DNA from: Rosa chinensis
Lineage: Eukaryota; Streptophyta; Magnoliopsida; Rosales; Rosaceae
Length of the DNA: 64,000 nucleotides
Assembly: GCF_002994745.2 (NCBI RefSeq)
Contig: NC_037092.1
Location: 19,796,001-19,860,000, forward strand
Reading direction: 5' to 3'
A program made the translations under genes and the position numbers. The notes under the pieces are model-generated. The model saw only the letters and a list, made by a program, of their open reading frames with translations, was not told the DNA's origin and ran no database searches. Below, in pieces: positions 22,660 through 35,400 of the stretch; position 1 is the first letter of the stretch, and every line of letters begins with the position of its first letter.

Positions 22660-23744
22660 CCTTTTTTATGCAAACAAAATTTTTTAATCAAAATTTCATC
22701 AATCTTCCATTCATGCTTTTCTAGAAGACGAGTCTTGTTCTTCTCTTCTTGATTTTTTCTTTTTCTAATCTCAGATTTTTTTTCCTTATAAAAGAAAATT
22801 TAATCTAATATTATTTTAATTTTTGTTGGGAAGAAATTTAATGCCATGTCATTAAAGACAATTAATCAGAACCATTAAATACTTTTATATCTAAAGGCTC
22901 AAAATGAGTGTAAAAAATTATGTCAAATAATGTGTCCATTAATCCGGACCAAATTATTATATATTAAGAAGAGTGATAGTCCAAATTAATTACTTAAAAT
23001 GTGTAAAAATTAATATTTTCTTGCCTTCTCCATTTTCTCAATAATTCAATTTTCACAGATTCAAATTTGCTCACCACCCAATATAAAGCTGTCATGTGTT
23101 ATGAAAACATAATTACAGTTAATCATGATATTTTATTAAAAAAATATATTTTAAGTATTAAATTAATTCTATATGACGTGAAAAATTTTAATAGAGTAAT
23201 GATATCACCACAAAATAAATGTGGTGAGCAAATTTGAATTCAATTTTCACCCACATTACTAAACACGGAAAATCATATCAATCAAGCGCACAGCTGATTT
23301 CAGTTGTATTCATTTCAAGAAAGGAAACTAGTAAAGCTTTTAACAAAGTAGTGCACGTATGTGCCGAACACATAACAAAGTATTTCTCTTTATCTTTACA
23401 CATGTTAATAAAACCGAACAAGATCATCCAGGTTTGTTGACATGTGTTAAGAGAGAGGAGAAGTACTAGATATATACAAAAAGAAGAACGTAATGGAAGG
23501 AGTAGAAGTGGACCAAAGTCTTTGGCCCGATTCTATTCGTTTGCTGTATTTGGTGCTTAGGACATAATCTGCCTCCTCTTAATTTAGTAACTGTCCCCTG
23601 CATTTCTTGTTAATGCATTTCTTTTTTTTAGCTCCCCTCTTAAAGTAACCTCTTTATCATTTTGTAACTATATGCGAACTTCTGGTTGAAATTGAACATG
23701 TTATTCTTTCCCTTCAAAAAATTTGGGACCAAAGTTTGATCATA

Positions 23745-24525
23745 CTCACTCAACTAATCATATTATGACTACTCAATAAAATACGATGTGTATCAAATTA
23801 ACTTCATAATTTGTGTGTTAAGTAAGAGAGCTCAATACACGTACTATAAAGAATCGCACACGAGAAATTATTAGACAGTTTCTAACTATTACATAATTGT
23901 GGTATGAATGAATATAAAATATTCATCTTTTTTTTTTTTAATACTCTATTAGTAGATATAATATTCCTATTTGTATTGCATCTAAATGTACTATCACGTA
24001 ATTATGGTTCGATATTACATTCTAATTACTGTACGAACAAAAATTCCTTTGCAAACACAAAGACAGGCCCTTGATTCAATTGAGAGGAATCCCCCAACCC
24101 ATTCATACATCACTCATCCCTAAATACATTGTATAAATAAACTAATCCTATTATGACTACTGAATAAAATATATTGTGTAATAAATTAACTTCGCTATTT
24201 ATGTGTTAAGTAAGAAAGCTTAACTTACGTTGAAATGATCACACATGAGAAATTATTATATAGTGACTATATATTACATAATTGTGGTATGAATGAATAT
24301 GAAAAGTCCACATTTTTCTTATTCATTGTTTTCTTTTGTGCTCTATTAGTAGTTATAATATTCTTGTTTGTATTGCATCTAAATGCACCATCAAACTATG
24401 GTTCGAAACTACATTATAATTACTCAACGGACAAAAAGTCCTCACAAACCACACCAAAAAAAAAAAAACCATTGATTCACCCATAGAAGAATCCCCCAAC
24501 CCATTCATACATCATTCCCTAAATA
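23745..24525. repeat. Tandem duplication of a ~390-bp unit
   Basis: Segments 23745-24130 and 24135-24525 share ordered blocks: 'attatgactactcaataaaat', 'tgtgttaagtaagagagct', 'attacataattgtggtatga', 'tctattagtag', 'ttgtattgcatctaaatg' and 'gaatcccccaacccattca'. Divergence is considerable, so the duplication is older than the 225-bp one. The 83-codon frame at 24235 has no family resemblance. Confidence 0.8.
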
Positions 24526-24555
24526 CCTAAAGAGAAAGGGTGCAGTTCTTTTTTA

Positions 24556-24727
24556 ACTGCGGGGAGGATTCAGTGCACAGACGTGCATTTGCACCGACAT
24601 AAATAAATGGTTAGATTATATTAAATACACTCTTAGGTTATTAATAAAAATATTAATTATAAATATCAAGAGTTGAGATCATCTTATAAGTGTTGGGTTA
24701 TTTGCACCGTCTGTGCATAGAATAAAT
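24556..24727. mobile_element. Possible small inverted-repeat MITE
   Basis: The left end GATTCAGTGCACAGACG and the right end (reverse complement) TATTCTATGCACAGACG form imperfect inverted repeats around an AT-rich core. No clear target duplication. Confidence 0.4.
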
Positions 24728-26690
24728 AAAATTTGAAATTGTTCTGGAGAATGATGATGAAAGCCACCTACCAAGAAACCCTCGACGAGGGTTTAGAAAG
24801 CGTACCAAAGCAATCTTTGACAAGTTTTGGTTGGTGTATTCTTGAATGGCAAGCTTTTCCAGTTCGAAATTTCCTCGCAAAAGGTCAACCTACGTCTCAA
24901 CCAATACCCGAGACAAAGACTATAGCTAGTTTTCTGTCTATAGTGTAATCGATACTACGAATATGACCAAAAAAAAAATCGATACTACTAAAGACCAGTT
25001 CATATATAGATAATTTCAGTATTATGAAATCAGAGTCACGAAGTGCTTCAATCATACTCTTTTATAGGCAGAAATGATAGTAAGACCGTACAGCATGATC
25101 GAGTGGTACTATGCAATATTAGGTGGCTATTTATGTTTAATGGGATTAATCATTGTGTTATTGCTTTAGGTGGGTGAGGCATGCACACCATCAGTCATGA
25201 ATTTAGGCTTATCTTTAGGTTGGTAGGTTGATAATATGATTGTGTTTTGACAGTTTATTTGAATCATTGTTCATTTGGTTTAGGTGGATTAACCGCCCAA
25301 TTATGTGTATCTTCTCCCATACTTGGGCAAGTTTGATGCTTGTACTACATGTGCAGTGCATAGTCACTCGCTACTTTATCAATTTTATTTTATGGGAAAG
25401 AAAATGGAGACTTATTTAATTTTTCCTTTTATATAAGACAAAGATAAGACATAGAAAGTCTGGTCTGTTTTCATAACTTTGATATCTAATAATATCAAAT
25501 TCTATTTAAAAATAAAACAAAAAGATATCATTGAATTACTAATTAATTAGTGTTCAACCTACGAAAACAATGTTGTCATATGACTTGTAAAATTTGTGGT
25601 CTAAATGGTTTGTGAGCCTCATATGTCATATGTGCCGGTCTCTTCCTCCTCATGTGACTTTGTTTAAGGCTTTAAGCTAAAATGTGACAGGAGAACTATC
25701 AAGTCACTTTGTTTTCTCAAAACAGAGGCACAAGAGTTTGCGCACAAGAGAGCTCATCTAGTCTATCAAGAAGTATGTGATATCTCTATTCCTACAATGA
25801 AAATTTCTAGCTTTGGAACTAGGTTTGAATTCTCTTTTGATGGTTGAATATTGTTTAGACGCAAATAACTCGTAGTAATTCAAAAGAATCTTGTTTTGCA
25901 ATTGAATATATGATAGTTGAGGGAAATGAACATTTACACGTCTCAGAGACTGTATTAAAACCAAGATAGCCTAACAAAACGGGTACAGTTATTCAATTAA
26001 ATTATTATTTATTTGAATAAAAGAATATTACATTGTTTAATCATAACTCGATAGTACTGTAACGAATTTTGTTGTACGGAATTGTGATTAAAATCATTAG
26101 TTACTTTTTCAATTGTAAATGCGTAAAAATTTCAAACTCCCAACTTGGACTGAATTTCACCCTTGATTAAGGAAACACTGATTAACATTCATGGGGTCAT
26201 GTTATGGCCAAATCACAACGGCATATCCCAATCTCATCAGCCACCTAAAACCGCCACCATCCTATGCGATTTGACCACACTACCCTCACCAGAAACTCTG
26301 CAACCAAAAACGCCACCGTGGAAACACGAAATTTACACTACTGACACACAGTCCAACCAGTCGTATTGTGTCACACACATTTCAGATCCGTTTCGGACGT
26401 TACAACCTCCGAAATTAAATACAGTCCCTCTTCCGCAATTCTGACCAATTTCATGCCTGGTTTTGTCGCCCCGAAAATGCAATAACAGAACGGAAAATGG
26501 AAAATTCCGAATAAAAAAAAAAACGGAAAATTGAAATTGGCATTGACAGAAACCCGAATTGGTTACATTTCCGATTTCACCCCCGCATTTTCTAGAAACA
26601 AGCCGGGAATTAACAAACGCAAAATGGGGACAAAAAAGAGAACAAAATATTATCCCATTTTTGCCAATAGACACTTTCCACAGAGAGCAA
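24728..26690. other. Intergenic, no gene seen
   Basis: AT-rich DNA. The region from about 26160 has longer open frames on both strands without family resemblance. The last part may hold the 3' UTR of the SAUR gene on the minus strand. Confidence 0.5.
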
Positions 26691-26936
26691 CAACAACACT
26701 ACTAGCAGGTACTACCACTCTAGCTTTGTATTTTCCTTTTTTACCCCTTTACAACAAAATTAAAAGATAAAAAAAGCTAAAAGACTATGGTCCTAAACGA
26801 CTGCCTCTCCTCGATCGGAGACCTGTATTTACAGAAAAGGCCAAAACATTTCCCCAGAATTACCAAAACCCCCCTCTCCTCACCGAGATCTAAACCGGCG
26901 AAGAGAGAGAGAGAGAGGTGGTAATCCTACCCGCCG

Positions 26937-27389
26937 CTAATTGGCGTAGATGAAGTGACGTTCCTCTGAGAGCGAGCCGAGGAGGTCGTTGATGTCACTC
27001 GACGGCGCGGCGCGTCCGAGCCGGAGCGTCTCGAGGACGCGCTCGAACACCACCACGTGGCAGGGAATCCGGAGCACGCCGCGCTGCTCGTAGCCGTACT
27101 CCTGCGCCGACTTGTTGAGGAGCTCGACGAACACCGGGTGGTTGAGGAGCTCGGCGGAGACGACGAACCGCTCCATCTCGTCGCCGACGTACACCGGCAC
27201 GTGTCCCTCGGGGACTCCGGTATCCGAGTTGTTCCTGCGTCGCCGGAGCTTCAGGACCCTGAACGACTCGCTCCGGCGAGGCCGGGAATTGGAGGAGGCA
27301 CCGGACGCGGCGGTGGAATCCGAGCTGCGGAGGAGGCAGTACTGCGACGAGTCGGCGACGCGGGAGAGACGTCGGATCAATTGCTTCAT
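26937..27389 (-). CDS. SAUR family auxin-responsive protein
   Basis: A small auxin-up RNA protein of 150 residues from a single exon, as is usual for the family. The N-terminus MKQLIRRLSRVADSSQY is basic and resembles a subgroup with an extended N-terminus, followed by a Ser/Arg-rich linker. The SAUR core spans roughly residues 57-125: VPEGHVPVYVGDEMERFVV, LLNHPVFVELLNKSAQEYGY, and LRIPCHVVVFERVL. Its tail ends FIYAN before TAG at 26937-26939. SAUR proteins typically bind and inhibit PP2C.D phosphatases at the plasma membrane, keeping H+-ATPases active and promoting acid-growth cell expansion. That role is inferred from the family. The coding sequence is GC-rich compared with its surroundings. 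ATG at 27389 is the first in frame and lies about 100 bp downstream of a TATA motif. Antisense open frames over it are shadows. Confidence 0.95.
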   Translation of the reverse strand: MKQLIRRLSRVADSSQYCLLRSSDSTAASGASSNSRPRRSESFRVLKLRRRRNNSDTGVPEGHVPVYVGDEMERFVVSAELLNHPVFVELLNKSAQEYGYEQRGVLRIPCHVVVFERVLETLRLGRAAPSSDINDLLGSLSEERHFIYAN

Positions 27390-27490
27390 GGTGTTTGCAG
27401 AGAGAGAGAGGCGCTTTGGTTTTTAGAGAGAGAAAGTGAGAGGTGATGATGGAGTAGTGGGTGTGAGGGGTGTGTGGGTGGGAGAGGGGA

Positions 27491-27499
27491 ATATATAAA
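27491..27499 (-). promoter_or_regulatory. TATA box of the SAUR gene
   Basis: The minus strand reads CTTTATATATTCC about 100 bp upstream of the SAUR start codon, with a CT/GA-rich leader (AGAGAGAGAAAG on the plus strand) between. Position and composition fit a core promoter with a GA-rich 5' UTR. Confidence 0.6.
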
Positions 27500-30080
27500 G
27501 GGCAGGGAGGGAATTAAAGAAAAGGAAGGAGGAGAAGGAGAGGACATGGAAAGGTGATGATGAGAGAGAGTGTTGAGAGGTACAATTGGGCGTACTTGGC
27601 AGGTACAATAACTGAGACTGACCCTTCTTTATTTTCTTCATTTTTTTTCTTTAAACTAATGTGTAAATCTTTTTTTTAATTGTTTTCCCTTTTCTTTAAT
27701 CTTTGACGGTAAAAACTTTAATTATTATGATTTGTGTTTCCATTTCTTTTCCGGGTGGTGGTGTATTTCCGTACCGAAGAGGACGCTACGGTAGTTGGTG
27801 GGTGAGACAGTACGTCTGGTATTGATTTTTTTTTTTTTGTGACCTTGTGTAGCATTGATTTCTTTCCATTTTATGAGGTGGTAATTTTGCATTTCGTACA
27901 TTTTTACCTACTTTTGTGTGAGCAATTACTACGCTTGGAAAAATAGGTTTAGGGCGTAGTCAAGGGTCGGAATTGTGGAAATTTAACACCTTGGTTAAAA
28001 TTATGTTATAGGTTTTTTTATAATGCGATTTCAATTGATAAATACTGTAATGTTTTTTTTATAGCAATTTGTTATTTTTCAATAATTAGTATTCAAAAGG
28101 GAAAAAATTTAAATTACTGTCAATGTGGTTGCTTATGTAGCAACATTCTTTTTGTTGGTCGGAAAGAGTTTCCGTAAATCTAGTGCAGGGCGCCACTTTC
28201 GAATGTCGAATGTAGGCCCACTATTGCTTATCTATCTCTCAATATTCATGTCAGAAGCGGCCACAAATCGACGATATGACAAAGTTTGATCTGTTAGCTA
28301 GATAAGGGTTCTAACAGTCAGTCCAAATTAATTCCGATCGTTTACTAAATAATGAATGTGGAACCCACTATAATTTGTCGATCTCACATTATTTATGTAA
28401 CATATCGGCACATGAGATCGATTTCATGACAATATTTAATTTGTTGACGATCCAAGATTTTTGTGAGTGGAACACAAATCCAAGCTTTTAGATAACAATA
28501 AATATGGAGTTTACTGTTGTTTCTCGGACCAAATGATTATTAGGACAAGTGAATTATTCAAAATAAAGTCAATTACAAAAGTAAACGCATAATGACATTA
28601 TCATATAATTAAAACTCTAAATCGTTAGCACATAAATTCGCTTTTCACATAACACATAAACGAATGAATGATCGTAATTTCTAAAAGACAAATTTTTAAA
28701 AGCCATACTTCTTCGCATTTAGGTTTAACCTAACACCATACTTGTCTGCTAAATGATTAATCTTGCAAATCCTTATAAAGAGGAAGAGAAAGAGAGAGGA
28801 TAGAAGTAAATTGACGAGTTGTAAATACCTGTGCTACCCATTTCCTACATTCCTAGTGCCAAGCAAGTTTGGTTAAATTTTTATTTACTTCGTTCTTGAC
28901 TTCTTGTTCTTGATTAATTATTACCAAGCCATGAATTATGGCAATTCTTTTAAAATAATATAGTTGAAACGAGAAAGTCATGAAGGTGTCTAATTTTAAA
29001 TTTCGATGGAGCAGGCCAAAGAGTAACGACAGTTTCCCTTCTGTTTTGGAATTGTGTGGAAAAATAGTGTTGTAACTTGTAGAAACTGTGTGCTGCTCCC
29101 TGCTACAGATTCATGCTATGAAACAAGCCTTTCAAACCTTGCCTGGATTCCGGCAATAATAAAGAGAAAGCTAGATGCGTTTAGTTTATTTAATTGAAGC
29201 CACAACATTACAACAAAATTTCAAACATCACGAGAGATGATTTTATGGCATGTTCGACATTTGTGACAGACAAGAGAAGGGAAACAAAAGTAGGAGAGAA
29301 AATGGCTGAAATTTTTAATGGGAAGATAACGTTAGCACCATTTACTCCCATTTATGAGAAGCAATCCTCTCATTAAGGAAATTAAATATTGTTTAATTGT
29401 GTCAAGATCTTCTTTGTTTCTTCCTAAGCTAATCAGGATTTTTTACTCCCATCAGCTTTATACTAACTTGTTATTATGAATAGTAAATATTTTTCTTCAT
29501 AATAGTGAATAAGGTATAAATTCGAATCAAATGTTTCACATAGTAAAAAGAAAAGTATTTTTTGGTGACTAGTATTAATGCTTTAAGGATTAGGATATGT
29601 TTTTATTCCGAGCATTCCTTAGTTTGTTTTAACATTATAACATATAAACCTTTGTTAATTGATGGGCACATCAAATGAACACTAAAACACTAAAAAACTG
29701 ATCATTCAAAAACCTGACAATAGAGTTAATATAACTTCTTGTTGTAGACTAAAATTAGGGTTTTATTGTTTTTGGTGCAAAGAAGTTCTAAGCGCTTCGA
29801 GCTAGGAGGAGGGTAAAAGTTTATTATTTTTTCCTCTCTTTATATTTAAGTTTTCAGAGTTTCGATTTCGAGACCTTAATTATTTATAGTGTGCAAGAAT
29901 TACCTATAAGCTAACAAATAGTTGGTACAGTTTGTTATCGTTGTTGTTAACACGATGTATCTCTGCACGATCAATGATGTGTTTTATTTTTCACTCCAAG
30001 CTAATAAGACTATAAGTCTATAAGATTTCAGATACTAAGGTAAATATCTCTAACACTACACTAGTTACAAAAAAAAGACC
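27500..30080. other. SAUR upstream region and intergenic DNA, no gene seen
   Basis: AT-rich DNA with poly(T) runs near 27645 and 27830. I saw no clear TGTCTC-type auxin-response cluster. The 60-codon frame at 29194 is not recognisable. Confidence 0.45.
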
Positions 30081-30083
30081 GGA

Positions 30084-30490
30084 GATATTGAGAGCGATTC
30101 GACCCTTCTGATTACTGCACTTAATAGTGAGAAGGAAAATATTTCGGAGGTAAGTAGAATTTTAGATGATTGTAAAGAGTATTCGTTTAATTTGCTTTCA
30201 ATAAGTTAGAATTCAACATACCTACCGTGAAGCAAATGGTGTTGCAGATAGGCTTGCACACCTTGCTAGTGTCTTTGCTATTAATGATGTTTGGTTAGAT
30301 GAGACTCCTGCTACTATTCAAGAAATTCTCTGTGAGGATTATTGTCACCGTTTTCATGTAGCTAGGGGTTCAGGTTTTATGTCCCCTCCGATGCAAAATT
30401 CTACTATTAATAAAATAAATGGAATCGGATATGGAGGTGAGCCTCCTAGCTAAGTTAGGTTCTAAACCCCTTTCGAAAAGAAAAAAAAAC
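30084..30490 (+). pseudogene. 5'-truncated LINE: RNase H C-terminal remnant with poly(A)
   Basis: From 30084 the frame reads DIESDSTLLITAL and SRILDDCKEYSFNLL, then a TAG and a frameshift, then IQHTYREANGVADRLAHLA and LDETPATIQEIL before a stop near 30452. This is the end of the RNase H domain carried by plant L1-type LINEs, followed by a short 3' UTR and an A-rich tail at about 30480-30489. The catalytic N-terminal part and reverse transcriptase are missing, so this is a dead 5'-truncated copy. Confidence 0.8.
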
Positions 30491-30494
30491 CTGT

Positions 30495-31453
30495 AGATTT
30501 TCTTATGCTACAATCTGATCATTATGAATTTAACTATGACTTCTTCCACTTCATTGAGAGGGTTATTATCTTAAATTATCGATGAGTAAGTGCAGAACAA
30601 CATTTCCAATATAAGAATTCAAATGAAGATAGAACCAGTCCATGTCATGAAGCAACATCTAGCAGTGACTTTTCAATCAAAATAACATAAAAATGGTAGT
30701 GACTTCACAAGTATGAACTTTGTAATCGATAATAGAAATACATTCAACATGTATAGCAATGTTCCAAAATTTTAATTTGGTCAAATAAACTTGTTGTAAT
30801 GCATTCAAATTGATTAAATTATATATGTAAGTTGATCTGTCATTGGAAGTTTCTACAAGAGCCACCTTAAGACAGAGTCTTCTATCTATTTGCCCACGAA
30901 CTAAGGTGAGTGAAAGAATAATAGTAAACTAACTTCACCTACACATCTAACCCAAAAAATTGTTTGAATACTAATACTATTAATTTTCTCATTTTATTTT
31001 CAATTAACTTGTAGTTCAATGATCGAACCGATTCCTTTTCAATTGCAATAATAAAAAACTGTATAGTCATTTCTGTTATCAAATAAATAATAATTATCTA
31101 ATTATTATCAAAATAATGTATTTATCTATCATTAACTAGATAAAGATTTCGTCGAGTTAACTTGCAAAGATATACATTCTATGATATTTTGATAATAAAA
31201 TATACATTCCATGATAAGGCAAAAAAAAAAAAAAAGTTGAAAGGATGATGATGATACATACTGGTCACTACTTAGAATGTAATAGGGATTTCTTTTTGGC
31301 AATGTTTGCTCTAAAAGAATATATGTTTCAGGAGTAATGTTAGGTGAACTGTTTTTTAGGTATCACCTGCATTACACCTCATGTGATCACTACTGTACCA
31401 CAAAACTCAACATATCTGAGATATTTCATTAATTTACGTGGTTATGTCACAAC
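30495..31453. other. Intergenic, no gene seen
   Basis: AT-rich sequence with an A15 run near 31220. No feature was recognised. Confidence 0.5.
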
Positions 31454-31472
31454 AACTGTCACATAAAATATA

Positions 31473-32451
31473 TGGCAAGAGAAAAAAACTAGAGAGATGT
31501 GGTAGAGTCGCTCCAACTTTTTCGGAGCTGAGTATACCAAAACCTTAGGGTTCTTGGTAGCAGGGCGGCGACATCTGGTTCACTCCTTGTCTTTCAGGGG
31601 GTGTCTTCCAGAGCTGTTCTTATCTGGTGTACGACGTCGGCGTGTGCAACGGAGGGGAGTATTCTCGGATTTAGGAGTGGGGATGAACGACATCTCTGGT
31701 CGAGAAGTGGGTGTGAGGCAGCGGTGGATATGGTTTTTGTTCGTCGGCGGTGCACCCTTCTCGACATCTCTTTGAAGGCAGTTCTGATTTTCGCAGCAGG
31801 TCGGGCTTCTTTCGGCTGTGCGGCTCCCTTCCAGGTCGGACCCAGGTCCCTTGAGGCGGCAGGGATGATGGAAGATCGAGGTCGTCCGCCAGAATGACAG
31901 TGGTGGCTTGCTTGCTTGGTGTGGTAGCAGTGCCTCCGGCAAGCTTCGTGGAGTTCCGGTGATCGATGGTCTAGGTTGCAGATTGAGGGCAGTGGGTGTG
32001 GGCTGGGCTTCTGGCTTCAGTCCATCCTCCCTCCTCTCTCTTGGTCAGGCCGGAGGTTGGGCCGGGGCTCTTGTCAAGCTTGTTGTGGGCTGGACTTCAA
32101 TATGACTCTAATTTGAGGCTATTCACTGCTTTGAAGGGTGGAGGGGTATACCACGATGGTCTTAGGCTCCAAGCCTTTCATGGTAGATGCGGAGAATTAG
32201 GGTTGTATTTTGCAATAAACGTAGTTGTTAGTTGTTTTTCTTCGTAGTTTCCTTTTGGTTAGTAGTTTTGCATTTTCCTTTGTTTTTAAGTTTTTGCATT
32301 CCCTTATGGGTATTAGTCTAACTATTTATGTAGTCAGTTTGAGCAGTGATTGTAATGGGTGATCTTTTAATCTTCTAGATTGACCTTGTACTGTCGTTAT
32401 GATCTTTTCGATTATTGGAATATATTCCATTTCCCTAAAAAAAAAAAAAAA
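31473..32451 (+). mobile_element. ORF-less non-LTR retroposon of ~980 bp with perfect 19-bp TSD
   Basis: Flanked by identical 19-base repeats AACTGTCACATAAAATATA at 31454-31472 and 32452-32470, with a poly(A) tail from about 32437. These are the marks of LINE-machinery retrotransposition. The body is GC-rich at 31550-32090 (runs of GGCGG, GGTCGG) and AT-rich towards the 3' end. It encodes no reverse transcriptase, and open frames up to 120 codons on both strands have no family resemblance and differ in composition from proteins. It could be a LINE-derived non-autonomous element or a processed non-coding transcript. Confidence 0.85.
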
Positions 32452-32470
32452 AACTGTCACATAAAATATA

Positions 32471-35400
32471 ATACAGGTGGTATTCAAACTAGCATTATTC
32501 ATTTATTCATGTTTCAGTTATATTTTAAGTACGCGACAATGCCACAATGCATGTGAGTTGGACTTGAAATTTAAACCTTTGCTTTGTGTCATTTCACATG
32601 TTTTAGAAGAAAAACAGAAAAAATTGAGATCTGAGGTCAAAGACAGTACTAGTAACACAGTGAAAGTAAAATTGGCTTTAGAAAAGAAAAGGATAAAAGA
32701 AAACGGACAAAGGTGCAGCGCAATTAACGGTTTCCGGACGGGTGTCCTTTTTTTCCGTAGTCCGTTACAGTACACTGCCGTGACGCCTTTTAAGGTTTTT
32801 GTCCTCTGCTTCTTTTCCTGACGTGGCACTTTCCACTTTACTCCACTCTCCCTCACCTCCCACTTTTCCCCACGCGCCTACTGCATGCGTCTCAATCAAT
32901 TTGCATCCCCGACACAGCCCTGCACGGCGTGTGGGGGGCCTCAGCTCTACTCTTTTGAGACGAGATAAAAAGTGACGATTTTGGTGTTCGTCTTTTTTAA
33001 CTTTTAAAAAGGGGGTACGATTTTTTGGGGAGGAATTAAAACGCAAGTTGGTTGCATAAAAAATGGGTACAAATCCACAAAGAAAGCTCACATTTTCGTT
33101 TCAAAAGCTTTGTCCACATCATGGAATGTTGGGTATTGTTGCCCTGAATTTTTTGATGGTAATATGCTTTTCTTTTTTCTGGTGCATCGTGACATGGTGC
33201 ACTGTCATATTGCTAGTTAGATAGAATCATTATATAACTAGTAACTTTATGTATTGATTGGAGTTTGGCACTTTGAATGTACGGTAAATACTTTAAATTG
33301 AGTGTTACTTGCTAATATTGTAATAAAAAAATGTGATCCGATATTTGGATTATGAGTTTAATAACATAATATTGATAACATGGTACTGCTTTGTAATGAC
33401 AGCTACATAGTACATTTAAATTACTAATAGCTAATTTTTAAATACTTTGATAAAACCGATACTTTAATATTTATATGAAACTGTTTGATCAAAAGATCTA
33501 GTGAAATCAAAATTGTTACTAATATAATTTCTGCTGAGTTTCAATTCCATATTTGATATAGATATAACAATGCTTTGGAATTGAGAACATGTTGCTTGCA
33601 CAACATTAGAGAACCCAAATACTTTTGAAGTAATAGAAACTTTACTGTATAACGTTCATGTGCATGCACAAAGTTGCACTAGAATTAAGGTGTGCCTAGT
33701 TCGCAGCTCCAAGTGGATGAGTAATGCCTTGCCAAATTCTATGTAATACGTGACACTTTGTTAGGTTGGAATGTTGGATGTACACCAATAGACAAGAAAA
33801 CCCAAAAATTAGGGAAATATGTTTCATTCGAAGTTTGTGAATTTAGCCAAAGCTTCTAAAACTGACAACCTAGCTAGTGGGATTGCCACTGCCACATTAA
33901 CATGTTATAGGAGCACTTCGATCAAGTGTGTTTTCCCAAATGTAAAGCATGCACGTAATTGATGATTTTTAGAGTTTGATTCTTATTTTGTATTCTTCAA
34001 ACTTTTATATCAAAACAAAACAAAAGACTCTATCAATTCATATATTTTTAAATTGTAATTATATATTAACCGTAGACATAATGATCAAGTCTATATAAAC
34101 GTTTAATTATGATAAACACTAATTTACTGTCACTAACTATCACATAGACTAACCCACTACGTATGAACAGATTGAATTGGAATAACAGTAGCCATAATCT
34201 CTTTGACAACATTATCAACATAAGAATTAATCAAGGACTATCTTTTTAGCTAAAGATATCGATAAAAAAAAGCTAATCAAAATGTTCACACTGATATGTC
34301 ACATTTTGCTTGTGTTAATTCATATAAAGCTTATACCTTTTTGTGGTCAACCTAGCTAGCTATGTCCTATTTATTATTCGTACCAATTTAACACATGGTT
34401 TCAAGAAGTGCAACGTCTATGTATGGACCATATATGAATTTGTACATAGGGCGGCTAGAGATTCTGATCCATGCAACATGTACACATTTGCTAAGTTCAA
34501 CTAACAATCTAGCTAGCTAGCAATAGTGTATTTCAGATATAAAGGAGCATTTATATAGAGTTGTAGTTGTAATATACCCAAGTTCGTTCAATATAAACCC
34601 TTTTTTCTCTACCAAATATCCGCATATTCATAAGGTGTAGTTCAGCACATTTATATTTAGACTATGCTGAGAATGCGAGGTCAATAAAGAGAGTTTCAAG
34701 ACTTTCAACTTTGAACATTACGGACTCCTTGCCTCGAAAATAAATAATGGATGCCGTGGAACTTGATGGATTTTAAACGAGGGAGAAACTCAAGACTCCC
34801 TAATTAAGTTTAGTACGCCACCTTGAAATAATTACCTAACTTATTTTGACAAAAAAAAACAAAAAGTATTGCATTAGAGTTAACAGACGAGATTTGTACA
34901 AATGAAAGTTCAACTCTAATTAAAGATACAAATTTTCTTTCTAATAAAATTGGGGCATATGAGGAGGTTTGCTGTTCAAATGTAACAGAGACTGCGTTAT
35001 TTGGGAGTCAATTGAGTCAAACGTCTATTCACATTTTATATAAGGACATGTGGTTCTAAACATATTTCGAAGCAATTTACATGAATAATGTCCAAAATGT
35101 TTAAACCTTGTTGATCCTTATTTCTTTTGTCTTATATTGAGATTTTGGAAGAGCCGAAGAGGCTACAATGCTCCAGAGTATAGATACAAAGGTAAATATT
35201 ATTAATCACTAGAATTACGAATCTTTTACTTGCACTTTTGAATAATTAAATGATAAGTTACTATCTGGTCGAGAAAGAATCACTTGTTTGGTGTTACTAA
35301 AACTGAATAATAGCTTAGGGTAAAGGATTTATGAAAGAAGCTAAATGTGAACTCAATTTGGGTTTAGTTCAACATATCCAATCATCAAATCCCCCCTAGT

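Larger units (their letters stand above)
21101..22950. mobile_element. Large foldback (long terminal inverted repeat) element
   Basis: The left arm (21101-21414) and right arm (22697-22950) are inverted copies of each other. They begin GGTCTGGATCAATGGACACA and, on the other strand, GGTCCGGATTAATGGACACA, and share inner landmarks such as 'ttacactcattttgagcc' and 'agcatgaatggaagattgat'. There is no coding capacity. Between the arms lie a Mutator-like MITE and a tandem duplication. The target duplication is unclear, so the superfamily is unassigned. Confidence 0.75.

Noticed and set aside
27057..27446. Long plus-strand open frames at 27057-27446 and 27112-27426
   Set aside because: They are antisense shadows of the GC-rich SAUR gene and have no family resemblance.
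31554..31942. Overlapping 73-120 codon frames on both strands
   Set aside because: Open by GC bias within an ORF-less retroposon; no conserved motif.
32477..33091. Frames of 108-114 codons on both strands
   Set aside because: They overlap one another, show no motifs and are not near a convincing promoter or splice site.
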